Position numbers and translations under genes: made by a program
The notes under the pieces: generated by a model
What the model was told of the DNA's origin: nothing
Databases searched by the model: none
What the model saw: the letters and a program-made list of their open reading frames with translations, nothing else
Assembly (NCBI GenBank): GCA_037157565.1
Contig: JAZHRO010000062.1
Span: 1,612,001-1,676,000, forward strand
Length of the DNA stretch: 64,000 nt
Source: Thalassia testudinum
Taxonomy: Eukaryota > Streptophyta > Magnoliopsida > Alismatales > Hydrocharitaceae
Direction of reading: 5' to 3'
Part shown: positions 12,168 through 23,120 of the stretch, in pieces
Numbering within the stretch: position 1 is the stretch's first letter
Layout of the letters: each line of letters opens with the position of its first letter

Positions 12168-14116
12168 CGCCAAGCTGGAGTGAAATGAGCTCCAGTAATC
12201 CAACAGTCTAGATTTGTCTTTAAATGTCTATGCCAAAATGTCGACCTCTGTCGCCGCTGGAGACGATGACTATCGTTTTGATGAACCTAGACATTGTAGT
12301 GTCTAGATTCAAGGTCCTTGAGCTTCGCCGTGCTTATAAATAGGTCATCAATCCCTTTGATCATGGGTATCACATCCCTACCCATCTTCTCCAATTGCAC
12401 GTGATCAGTAAGTTTCATCTCCAACTCTGACGACTTGCCAACTCCTTCTCAGGTGTTTTCCTTCGGCGAACACCACCTCCTCTTCCTCTACTTCGCCCTG
12501 CCAACAGCAAAGCAGTGCTTATTTCTTCTCTAATGTCACTTTCGATTGCTGCCGGATCTCTTCTCACCCCAACTCTTTCAATCTCTGCTCCGGTGACATC
12601 TCGCCGGTGCCACTCTCACGATTTTGTCCAGGTAAGACGATTTGTAGCTTAGTTTAGTTCCATAGAGTAGATTAGAGTAGTTAATTAGGTAGTTTAGCCT
12701 CAGTAACTCCAATCTTTCTCACCTCCCTTCTCCGACTCTAGCGAGCCAATTCTAGTCTCGCTCAGCTCCCATTCACCAAATCTAACCCTCTTCCACCTTC
12801 TCTAACCTCTCATGACCATATTCCACCTTCCTATTCCTTTGATTAGTCTATATACACAATACGCCTAATTTTCACCCAACGTTAGAGCTACGTTGTCTAT
12901 GGCAGAGGTTTGATGAGTCCTTATTGCCTAATTGACCACTACACCACCTTCGCCACACTTCACTGAGTGATTTGCCTCACTCAATTGAGCGAGTCATCTA
13001 CTCTGTTGAACTGTCAGACTCCATAATCTTTTCTGATCAGTTCGAGTTTGTCACAATTCTCTAATCATCTATCGAGTCAATTATTAGGTTCTTGAGCTTC
13101 ACGAGAAGCTTAGGAAGCTTTTAAACTCGTTCTTGTGCTCTTTCATTGAGAATTGAGCTCTAATGATCAAGGCCTATTGCTACCGGAGCTTCGATGAACT
13201 CTGACGACATCAACATTGAGAATTAGTGTTTGAATCGGTTCCCAAAGACCTTACATCACTCAAGAAGCTTTCAGTGATTAATTTCCATCATTTATATGTG
13301 AGTTTCATTACATACTCTTTTTAACACCCTCATCTTTTCCAGCTCTGGCAAGGTTGAGTTGGAGTGTTCTCTCATTCTTTGAGCTTATAATTAGGTCTAA
13401 AAGCATTCGTAGGCTATGCTAAGTTTGTAACAACCCTCAATGGGGTTGTTAGCCCTTTAATTAGTATTGTCGACCAAACCCTACTTCGATTTTAGGTGGC
13501 AAACTTAGGAGCTTTATTAGATTGATCAAATTTCCCACCTTTTGATACCAGCAGGTTCCTTGGATCATATAGAGTCTATTTAGCTCATTTGTTTGATTTG
13601 AATTGTCTTGGAACTACAAGTCAACTTGTTACTTGAATTGGTCAACTTTGAGTTGCCATTGGAGCTTAGAGCTCCTGAGCTTGAGTTTAGGAGTTGCTGT
13701 GTGTTCTTGAAGCTATTAGGAATTTGTTGGAATTGATTTTAGGTAGTTTAAAGGTTTTTTGAGTTTGTTGTGCATCTCTGAGGTTGTTGGGTTTATTTGA
13801 ACTGGAGGAGAGTCCCTTTGAACTTTAAATGAGTTTTCAAGCTATTTGTAGTTCAAAGAAAGGCATTTAAACCTTCTGATAGTGTTAGAGGCCTTTTTAG
13901 AAGCTTAGAATTCATATTTGCTTTGATCTGAGTCTCTTTTGCTTTCCTCTGTTGTATTGGCTGAGAGTTGCTGCTAAGATTAGAGTTGAGTTTAGAAGCT
14001 ATTTTTAGACTTTCATGTATGGTTAAATGTTGTAGTTAGGCACTGAGTGAAAGGTTTAGATGCGAAGAAGATAGTACTTAGGCTTAAGGATATGGTTTGC
14101 AGGCTCTTTGTGAAGT
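12168..14116 (+). other. Unclassified region with TATA box and possible splice donor
   Basis: GCTTATAAATAGG at 12333-12345 is a good TATA box. It is followed by about 290 bp of CT-rich leader-like sequence and then TGTCCAG/GTAAGACG at about 12627, which fits a 5' splice site. 13100-14100 is T- and G-rich, intron-like sequence with no long ORF. The region continues across element B at 54528. It could be an old LTR (the sequence after the donor loosely resembles 57035-57070) or the 5' end of an untranslated host transcript. I recognise no coding sequence. Confidence 0.4.
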
Positions 14117-14386
14117 ACTGCTGCTGTTGGACGAAATAGGAGTTTTACGGATATGTTCGTTGTAGTACACTCCTAAATAGCACAACAAGACATTTAAATT
14201 TATAAACTCAGATTCTAAAGGAGTCCGATGTCATTTGCAGGGAGAAAATATGAAAATCACATTAATCTTCATTTAAGATAGATGAGCACAATAAGTTGAT
14301 CACAAGATAGATATTCAATGAATACAATTTGTTAGATTGTAATTCAAATGGTGATGAGATAAAAAGAATAGAAAGACAAAAATAAT

Positions 14387-14402
14387 GGTGATTTAAATCA
14401 CC
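14387..14402. other. Perfect 16-nt palindrome in B LTR
   Basis: GGTGATTTAAATCACC. Versions occur at the same LTR position at 29045-29060 and 62208-62223, and weaker ones at 11904 and 58179. Confidence 0.8.
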
Positions 14403-15864
14403 AATTATTTATCTAAATTAAGCATATATCTCATACTCAATCAATTTCATCAATGTTAACCATAGTACTTAAATAATTCAATAGTGCTCAAAATAATCCT
14501 CAATCAGACGTCAGGAAGATAACATCAGACAACTTAAGTATCAACAGACCACAGTGCCTCATAGAAGGCACACAAGCACAAGGCCTTCTCCTCCAAGCCT
14601 TCTTCTTCTTCACAAGCCTTCCCTTTCCTTAAAACCTTCAAGCACAGAGCACACTTCAGAGGATAAATGTCGAGAGAGCTCTCTTCTTCAGCACAGGGCC
14701 ATGGTAGAGGATCACATAGCAAAACCCTCCCCCCTCCTCTCACAAATCCTTCCTCTTCTCTCTCAAAGACTTGGTGTAATTGGGCAATCGATAAGGTTAT
14801 TGGGTCTAGAACAATGACCAGGCCTGCAGGTGTGTGTCGTAGGTGAGGTGTGAGCATAGGCAAGTAAGCAGGTGTGTGGGTGTATGGGGAGGGACCTGAC
14901 CCCTCGTGTTCTTGGGCAGACAGCTAAGAACATGAAATCAATTTATATCCGGTCGTGAGTCCCTCAACTAACGATGTGGGACTAAGTGAAGGGGCTTCCT
15001 TCGCGTGTAGCTGCTGGTGGAGTTCGATTTAGTTGAGCTACTACTGGAGTTGTGTCATCAATTGGAGGACCTGAAAAGGGTCTTGGGAGTCTTGCGCACA
15101 GCCTGGGAGTGACGTCGAGGGTGATGGTGGTCGGAGAATAGTAACCGATGTCAGAGAAGATGAGGGTGGCGGTGGAGGTTTGGCGACTACCTGAAACACA
15201 AAGAACGGGCTCTAGGCCCTAATCAGTAGGTCCATTAGCATCGCTAGAGGATAGCAAAGGTGATGGCGGTGTCCTCATGGCGTGTGGAAGCGTGTGGTAA
15301 TCTGGCGTAGTTGAGGAGGTGGTGCAGAGGGGACGAAGTTCGGGTGGAGTTTTGGAGGTGTAATCCCCTCAATTTCTTGAGGGGTTTTGGTGGGGGAGCT
15401 TTTGGGAGTGATGTGAGGGTGTTTGGTGCGGTGTGGAGCGTGGATGGTCACGCAGGAGGTACATCAGACATGGGGAAGACAGTGGTGTTAAGGGCGTATC
15501 GAGGGTCGAAATAGAAAGGAAAGGAGCTAGGGAGATTAAGGAGGCGAAGAGGGAGAGGATAAGACCTAATTAACAGATGAAAGGGGAGAGATAGCGCTGG
15601 TTGCGATTGGCCGGAGTTGGGGAAGGAGAAGTCCTTCAGTGGAAGGAGCAGCGACGACGAGGGGATCTGGAAGGCTTCTACCAGTGTCGCGAGAAGTGGA
15701 GGAAGCAGATGAAGACGTTCTCGTTGCCTATGGTATGTGGTAGCGGGCGAAGAAGGAGGTTGGAGAGGGGTTGTCGGAGCTGCGGTGGAGGTGGCTGAGA
15801 GGGAAATTTGGTGAAGATTTGTGGCCAAAACCAAGCTAAGGAGCACGAATTTGCAATGAGGGGG

Positions 15865-15873
15865 CTTTTATAG
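15865..15873 (-). promoter_or_regulatory. TATA box of B 3' LTR
   Basis: The minus strand reads GAGCTCTATAAAAGCCCCC. The same box is present at about 21911 and 40946 in the other B LTR parts, so it marks the U3 promoter. Confidence 0.65.
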
Positions 15874-16246
15874 AGCTCCAATCTAGCTCTAGATCAGGAA
15901 ACAAGCCTAATTGGCTTGCTTAGGATTCAAGAAGAATCCATGGAATTCGTGCGTTCGCATGGTGTCCCTAGGGCAAGTTAGGAGCCAAGATCTGTCCTGA
16001 TCGATTTATCATGGTGTGAACCATCCCACCAAATTTGGTGGGATTTGATGAGGATTTGAGTAGGTTTGGGACTGGTCAAAGCCAAAGTGGAGGTTGGTTG
16101 ACCTCCAATGGCAGTAGGGAGCGATCTGCAAAGAAGATGAAGAACTTAGGGGGCTATTTGCAAGGATTTCGAAAGCTGAGGGGCTAATTGAGAGAGAAAA
16201 AATTTGACTGGATTAAAATGCAAACTAGGTCAAGATGAACTCTGAT

Positions 16247-17650
16247 ATGAATCCTGGGTCATCAAGCACAGAATTCCGAGACTCCTGTAATGATGAGATT
16301 AAAACAAAACCTCTCGAGGGTGTAAATCCCGCCCCTTATTCCGATAAGGTGACCCTCGAAGGCAATCCTGACCTAGATTCTAGTAATTCAACCTACATCC
16401 TCAGCCTAGAATCTGGATCTGAATCTTATTGGGAAGATTACAAGGCCCCGTATGACGAAGATCAAAGCTTAAATATAGAGTATGATTCTGGGCCTTTATT
16501 TGATAAATATCCCTCTCCAACATCCGTAGAGATACGGATTAATTTCTTGGAAGTCACGCCAATATATGATACAAAAATTGAGGAGTTGGAGGAGTGGGGT
16601 TTTGATTGGGTCATCCCTACAAGACAAAAACCTGAGCCCAGATCCTATAAGGACACCTTTTTAAGCTCATAATCTACATATAGGATAGACCCAAGTCAGG
16701 TTGCTGAGTCTACATCGTATGATTTATTCTGTGGTGGAACCTCTGATCTCGAATCTCATTCAGAACTTGATTTTTGCAATTTCTCCGACGATTTCAAATC
16801 TTGCCACGATTTCGGAGAACCTTTGTTTCTTGACTACGATGAGCTAATCTACGACCTTAGCTCACATGATTCATTCTTCGACTCTGACTCTAAGATCCTT
16901 AATCTCGAGATCACTGATTTAAATTCAGATTCCAGTGAGAGGGAATTGTTTCTTTTCGATCCTCAGGAATCAAAACTAGAAAATGCCGAGAGTGACTGTA
17001 GCCCAGAGTTCGAATCTTTTCTTGACTCAGATTTCCCTCATCCTATAAACACTCTTCAGGCATTCACTTTTGAATTTGATAGCTACTATGAGGACTCTCT
17101 AAATGAAACCACCTTTAACTCCTTTCTAGAAGAGCCCTCATACACAATTTTTATTGAAGCCACCTCCTCCGCATATATAGAACCTATCCAAACCCGTTTT
17201 CAACCCCGACCAGCAATCGGACTCAATTTCTATTCTAATGCTCCTCTTACTGAGCCGATTGCAGAAGATTCGCCTCCACATCTTTATTGGGTTTCGGACA
17301 TTAATCAGACTGCAAACCATGCTCCATCATCCTCTGATCACTCTTGTAGGGTTTTCACATTATCCACTGATTACTTTACGGGTCCCTACTCTGACCAGGC
17401 TAATTCGACTAAGCCAAATCCTGAATTCACACTTCCACATCATTCCAAGCTCCATAGTATATGGTGGTTTCCACATCTCTTGATCTACACTTATCAAACC
17501 ACTAGATTGATTGGGTTTGGGCTACATCATCAGCCTATTGATCTGAACAAGCACCTGGTTGGACCAACCAGGCTCTTGTTCAAGGTGCTTGTTCTACAAA
17601 ACTCAGCTGATTTGACTACTCCCTCTCCATACCATTTCCCGCTCGGCTGA
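16247..17650 (+). pseudogene. Acidic orphan ORF of D' (unknown function)
   Basis: One frame, 16235-17650, with a single stop (TAA at 16670) after 145 codons; the first few codons belong to the B LTR. The product is strongly acidic and rich in Ser, Phe and Tyr, with a repeated style of segment such as SSHDSFFDSDSKI and EITDLNSDS. No zinc knuckle, protease or RT motif is present. It aligns along its length with the B' ORF (for example FRDSCNDEIKTKPLEGVN against FQDSCNNEIRTEPLEGVN) and with the B ORF (HDSFFDSDSK against YDPFFDSDSK). I do not recognise the family. Its conservation in three elements argues that it was once a functional element protein. Confidence 0.7.
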
Positions 17651-17651
17651 A

Positions 17652-17685
17652 GGCGTTGAATTTAGCCCTTAACGGGAGGCAACCC
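17652..17685 (+). other. Post-ORF block of D'
   Basis: Starts two bases after the orphan ORF stop: GGCGTTGAATTTAGC, then CCTTAACGGGAGGCAACCC. It is the best-preserved copy of the block shared by A, B and B'. Confidence 0.65.
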
Positions 17686-19231
17686 ATCATTCCAAAAACC
17701 TGAGATCCTTCTGATTATTCATTTGTACTTCACGTCTATTGCACCCTGAGTTCAGTTTTAGAATAGTCGATCCCATCGCTGGCACACGTGCCAGAGCTTG
17801 AAATCATCCACAACAGTCATTCTCAACCCATTCACACACACGATAAATCCTGTTCTAAGTCCCTGAACCCAAACCTGTTTTACACCCTCCGTTTACAATG
17901 AGGATATTGCAAAACTTAGGCATGGGAGGGTGGTAAAGTGCAAACATACAGAAATCAAAATTCAGAAGGGTTCTCACAAAAAAATCTCATATGCCAAAAA
18001 TACCAAAAAAAAAGAAAAGTGTGAAAAAGAACAAAAAAAAAATGGAGAGAAGAAAATTTTGAGGCCTTACAAAACTTGAAGAGAAAAGTGAAAAATGTCA
18101 AAAAAGGAGCACAAAATAAAAAGAAAAAAAGAGATAGTCATTAGTAAGAAATTAAGGGATTAACTAAGTTTTAGACCATATCAAGAAAAAGAAAATGAAA
18201 GGAAAAAAGTGCTAATGAGACACAAAAGAGATTAGTAGGAATGCTGATCTTAGGCCTCTTGGGCTAGACTCTTAGGCTTAAAAATTCAAGTATCCGCTAA
18301 GATCTGGATAGTCCTCAAGAGGTTGGGGAAAATGAGAAGCTTAAGCATTAGGTCTAAGGCTTAGGGAGTATTCGGCCTCGTTAACTGACCTCTGGTTTGC
18401 AGGACTCAGTAACCTAAGCACCCCAATCCACACACAGTCTGGTTCAGTACGCATAATTATCAAAATCACGTAAATGCATTTAAGTGTTCTAAAAAAGTTG
18501 CCTAGATTAGGAGCGGCTGATCAACACAAGTTGATTTGGATGAGTTCCCAGCGTGGAGAGGTGGGAAATTCCCCTCGAAGATGCGTAATAAAATATCGTC
18601 TCCTCGGTGCTTGTCTCCTAGGATATTTACATATCTTACTGGGGGCACGTAAGCACCCTGTGTTGGTTCAGATGCCATGGGCGGCATTATCACGAAATGT
18701 CGATTGCCAGGGTTTGGATTTAGCTACAGAATGCCATGGGTGGGATTATCTTGAAATCTCGAAAGCAAGGGTTCTGGGGGTTGCCATGGGTGGTGCTATC
18801 ACGAAGCATCGATTGCCAAGGACCCTTCGAGGATTGATGATGGGGATGAGGAATCTAATACAAACCGTGTTGAGAAGCCAATCCAAAGCTAGAAATAAAA
18901 AGAAAAGAGAGAAAACTCTCCAAATAAAGAAAATTCTCTATCTCTCTCTCACAAAAAAATGCATTGCAAACTAAACCGAGGCTAAAATATGTTACAAGCA
19001 CAGGTGCTTTCACCGCGGAGTCCAACGAACCTTAGGATGGTTCCTGTGGGCCTTAAAAACCTTCGTGGAGGACTGAGGCTAGAGTTGGTCAGGTTTGGAT
19101 CTTGGTTGGTACTTGAGTACCTCTAGGCCTACTATCGACATTCTAACCTAATCAAAAAGAAAAGAGCACTCATCATAATTTGTGAACATCAAAAGAACTC
19201 ATGGTCTAGAACAGAAGTTAAAACCTTAAAA
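17686..19231 (+). other. D' 3' untranslated region
   Basis: Non-coding. It contains an A-rich stretch at 17980-18240 (poly-A and GAAAAA runs), then the three-unit repeat at 18669-18830. The ORF at 18474-18974 is a reading through that repeat and is not supported as a gene. Confidence 0.6.
18669..18830 (+). repeat. Triple NcoI-type minirepeat of D'
   Basis: Three imperfect units, each starting near GCCATGGG (18674, 18733, 18783) and continuing as a GG-ATTATC-GAAAT-TCGA-like string. Periods are about 59 and 50 nt. The same triplet occurs in B (twice) and B'. Confidence 0.75.
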
Positions 19232-19253
19232 TTTTGCTAAGGGACTAGCAAAA
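19232..19253 (+). other. Hairpin directly upstream of D' polypurine tract
   Basis: TTTTGCTA (19232-19239), loop AGGGAC, TAGCAAAA (19246-19253). The 8-bp stem is perfect and ends four bases before the polypurine tract. Confidence 0.8.
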
Positions 19254-19256
19254 GCT

Positions 19257-19269
19257 AGGCATGGGGGTA
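19257..19269 (+). promoter_or_regulatory. Polypurine tract of D'
   Basis: AGGCATGGGGGTA, followed immediately by LTR start TGATGGGAACACC. Confidence 0.9.
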
Positions 19270-21903
19270 TGATGGGAACACCATCATGAGCCCTAACTAG
19301 CTCATTTTGACCCAGAAAAGAGAACAAAGGCTCCTACATAACCAACTGGAGGTCCTAATTCCATGAATAACCATTATGAGAGAAAAGCAAGAAACAATGG
19401 GTAAAACTGTAATTTTACCATTGCAATACAACAACAGGATTTCTCATGGGCTAAACATAGGTCAAATGATCTTAACAAGATAAAAAGTGGGTTGGCTCAA
19501 ACAGAAAATGGTTCATGTGAATTCTGGGAATTAAATGACTTATTGTAACCCTAAAACAGACCCACTTGATTTAATAAGGTTCTGCTCAGGATAAAATTCA
19601 CCTAAACTCTCTAAAAATCATGGAAAAATATTATCTATGGTTTAGAACCTTCAATTTGGGCCTTGGAACCTATTTTGACCTAAATTGGGGTCTAAGTCAA
19701 ATATTTACCCTAATTTGGATTTTTAAGTAAATTATCAGTCAAACGTGGTCAAACCCAAAATCCAACTTCACCATTGGATTCCTTATGTCCAAATTATGTT
19801 TTTAGCAAAATTTGGACTTAAGAGGAATTCATCTTGACCCACTTTGCAAACAGGTCCAGCCTAATTACATTTCTACCCCTATCTTTCGAAAACCTCTACA
19901 AAAACCCCCTAGATTCCTCGTCATTCTTTGCAACTAGGTCCCTCCATCATTATAGCTGAGAGAATCCTACTCTGGCGAGGTTTCAAAGGCAAGAACTCTC
20001 TGATCTCTCATAGAATCTCCTTCAAAATTGAAAGGGAGATTCTCTGAGAAATCTCCTCCAATGTAAACCCATTGATGAGCCCTAATTCCTACCCAATCTC
20101 TCTTGCGAACGCATGAGAGATTTGGGTCTCTCTGAGTTTCCATCTCCGGCGAGATTGCCGTGCTTGGAACTTTGGCTTCCAAGCACAAACCCAACCTCCA
20201 GGACCTATTTAAGAAAGCCTAATTCATTCTGCACCTCCTCAGCTTGGAATTGGACCGGTCCACCCCACTTTCTTCTCTCCTCGTCGGCCACAACCTCTCC
20301 ACAAGCTCCGTCCCCTCTCTCTCGTTGCCCAACCACAATACCAGTGGTTGGGTTACCTTCCTTTCATTCATCCGTGTCAACCATACCAACATGACGTCGC
20401 CTCTGCCCCTGTCGTCGCCGCCGCCTCACCTATGGAGAGCTTCGTCTCCGACGATGGCAACATGAGCTGGCCGCCATCCCTGCCTCTTTCATCCTTAGGT
20501 GAGGTTAGATAATGTCTCTCTCCCTCCTCTTCTTGTTCCCCCTCTTTATTTCTTGAAAATATCCCTTGACGCATGCAATCACCCTCACCTTCTTCAACTC
20601 CGGCTAGACCTCCGACGAGGCGTTCTCATCGCTCTGCACCTCCATCTGCCTCGCCAACCACCCCATAAGCATTGCATCACCTCACTGGTCCTAAACCCTC
20701 ACTCCGCTCACCACGCCATGCTCCCAAAACATCCCCCGAACACACCCACTCTCAAACACACAGGGTGCCCTAGGCACGCACACTTCAGCCACCACACGCC
20801 ACATTGACGCTCGCACTACGTTCGCCGTGTGTTAAGTAGCAAGGAGCTTGCTTGCAGGCTTCTCTAGGTCCGTTCGCTCCTGGCGCAAGTCCTAGGCAAT
20901 GCAGATTTGAGGCGCGATTGTACCCAGGATACCAATTGAAGTTGACAGCCTCTGCAGTGTAGCCAATTGGATCCGCCATCTGCTGCGGATGCACACAACA
21001 GGAAGGTGGGATGTTTAGTCCCACCTCGGAAGTGGATGAGCGGGCGTAGCAAGATAAATTGAAAAGGTGCATATGCCTCTTCGCCTCCTGACCACGGGGT
21101 GAGGTCCCACTCACCCTGTCACTGCCTCGTCTGTGACCCGATCCCCGCGGACCTGGCTTGACCCGTATACCCGACCTGCACTCCTCGCCCATCACCGCAC
21201 GCCGATGGGCCTGGTCCCGGGTGCGTACCTGACCCGATTACCCGAGAAGTGGCTCTGGGAGAGCGAGCCTAAGAGAGAAAGAGGAAGAGAGATCATAGGT
21301 GCGGGTAGGGGTAGGTTTTGCTCTCACAGGAAAAGAGAAGAAGAAGAAGCCAAGGAAGAAGAGGGTGAAGGCCAGAGAAGCTAAGGAAGGAGAAGGCAAG
21401 GACTGAAGAGGAAGGGCTGAAGAAGAGAAGGAGAAGGAACTGAAGGTAGAAGAAAGAGGTGCCACCAGAGAAAGAAGAAGAAGAAGAAGAAATAGAAGAA
21501 GCCAAAGGCAAAGGAAAAGAAGCTAAGGCACAGGTAGAGAAGGAAGCAGCCAGAGAAGAACAGAGATAGAATAGAGAAGAGAGAAAAAAGAAGAAATAAA
21601 GCATTGTAGCATCTATAAGTTTAAGACATCTGATTCACAAATCAGACGTCCATTTTTTTTGCTTGTCTTCATACATTGACTTCTTTATTCTCTTGTGCTT
21701 ACATTTTTGCATTACAACTCTAGTTTTCATTGCATATTATATTCAATTTCTCAAAGTTGTGCTCTTGATTTTTAAACCCTAATTTGCTCCCTGTGTTTGA
21801 CTTCGGACTTAAAACTTTGAGTAATAAAATCTTTTTGTTTTCGAGCGATTTCAACTATACTACGACGCATCGATTTTAAAACATTGATCTTGCCTGATAA
21901 ACA
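19270..21903 (+). repeat. D' 3' LTR
   Basis: 2,634 bp, TGATGGGAACACC to GCCTGATAAACA. Its start is nearly identical to solo LTR D1 (9558). It contains the hairpins at 21004-21026 and 21625-21650 and a GA-rich tract. Confidence 0.85.
21255..21600 (+). repeat. GA-rich low-complexity tract in D' LTR
   Basis: Runs of GAAGAAGAAG and AAGGAAG. Equivalent tracts, CT-rich where the LTR is on the minus strand, occur at about 30690-31050, 38265-38660, 57955-58055 and 62470-62760. Confidence 0.85.
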
Positions 21904-22859
21904 GAGGGGGCTTTTATAGAGCTCCAACCAAGTTCTAGATCAGGAAATAATCCTAATTGTCTTGCTTAGGATTCAAGAAGAATCCACGAAATTCGTGCAT
22001 TCGCACGGTGTCCCTGGGGCAAGTTAGGAGCCAAGATCTATCCTGATAGATTTATCATGGTGTGAACATCAATCCCACCAAATTTGGTGGGATTTGATAA
22101 GGATTTGAGTAGGTTTGGGACTGATTAAAGCCAAATTGGAGGTTGGTTGACCTCCAATGGCGGCAGGGAGCGATCTGCAAAGAAGATGAAGAACTTAGGG
22201 TGCTATTTGCAAGGATTTCAAAAGTTGAGGGGCTAATTGAGAGAGAAAAAATTTGACTGGACTAAAATGCAAACTAGGTCAAAATGAACTCTGATTGAGC
22301 CCAAATTTTGCTAAAAGCCTAATTTGGACCCAAGGAATCTAGTGGTAAAGTTAGATTTCAGTTTTGATCAAGTTTAATTGGGTAATTTACACTAAAACCT
22401 AAATTAGGGCAGAATTGTGCCTGTGACTCTATTTAAGGTTAAAATAGGTTCCAAAGGTCAAATCAAGGGTACTAAACCTTAAGAAATATTTTTCTATGAA
22501 TTGTAGAAGATTTAAATGGATTTTATCCTAACCCAAACCTCTATAATTCAAATGTGTCTGAAATTAGGGTTTTAGGTTATGAATCAGTTCTCGAAGTACA
22601 TGAAAATCTATTTTTGTCTGTGTGGATCCTCTTATTAGACTTTAATGCTCATTAGACCTTAGATTAACCCCTGAGAAACCCCGTGATTACTCTATTTTCA
22701 TGATATGATGTTAAAATTGCAGAATTAACCTTGATTTAGTGTATTCCTCTCAGAATGGATGTAGAGGGAATTACGTCTCTCAAGCGATTATGTAAGAGCT
22801 TTTGTCAATTGATTTTGATTAATTAAAGCTAGTTATGGCTCATGATGATGTTATCATCA
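21904..22859 (-). repeat. Element B 3' LTR, second part
   Basis: Resumes B LTR sequence at a point equal to 15858 and runs to the LTR start (minus strand TGATGATAACATCATCATGAG) at 22859. Together with 14122-16246 it makes more than one LTR: 390 bp are present on both sides of D'. Confidence 0.85.
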
Positions 22860-22897
22860 TACCCCCATACCTAACTTTTGCTAGTCCCTTAGCAAAA
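22860..22897 (-). promoter_or_regulatory. Polypurine tract and upstream hairpin of element B
   Basis: On the minus strand, the hairpin TTTTGCTA-AGGGAC-TAGCAAAA (22876-22897) is followed by AGGTATGGGGGTA (22860-22872), one base different from the other tracts, and the LTR. Confidence 0.85.
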
Positions 22898-23120
22898 TCT
22901 TATGGAAAGAACTAGAGTTCTAGACCATGCATTGAAGTTCTGATGCCTGATTTATTCTACTCTTTTAGAAATTAGGTTAGAATGCCAATAATAGGCCTAG
23001 AGGTACTCAAGTATCAATCAAGATCCAGACCTAATTAGCTTTAGCCTGAGTCTGTCGTGAAGGTTTCTAAGGCTCGCAAAGACTACCTAGAGGTTTGTTG
23101 AACCTAGCGGTTAAAGCACC

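Larger units (their letters stand above)
14122..16246 (-). repeat. Element B 3' LTR, first part
   Basis: Matches 28788-30403 plus 40818-41330 nearly base for base, for example GACGAAATAGGAGTTTT and AGATTCTAAAGGAGTCCG. The LTR 3' end is at 14122. Homology stops at about 16246, where D' internal sequence begins. The last 390 bp (15858-16246) are repeated after D' at 21904-22295. Confidence 0.85.
16247..21903 (+). mobile_element. Element D', 5'-truncated non-autonomous LTR element
   Basis: It begins abruptly inside the orphan ORF and continues through the post-ORF block, triple NcoI-type repeat, hairpin and polypurine tract to a full 3' LTR (19270-21903). There is no 5' LTR, primer-binding site or 5' half of the ORF. 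The right flank GAGGG (21904-21908) equals B-LTR bases 15858-15862. The original insertion was therefore probably at that B-LTR position, and the left side was later rearranged. Confidence 0.75.
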
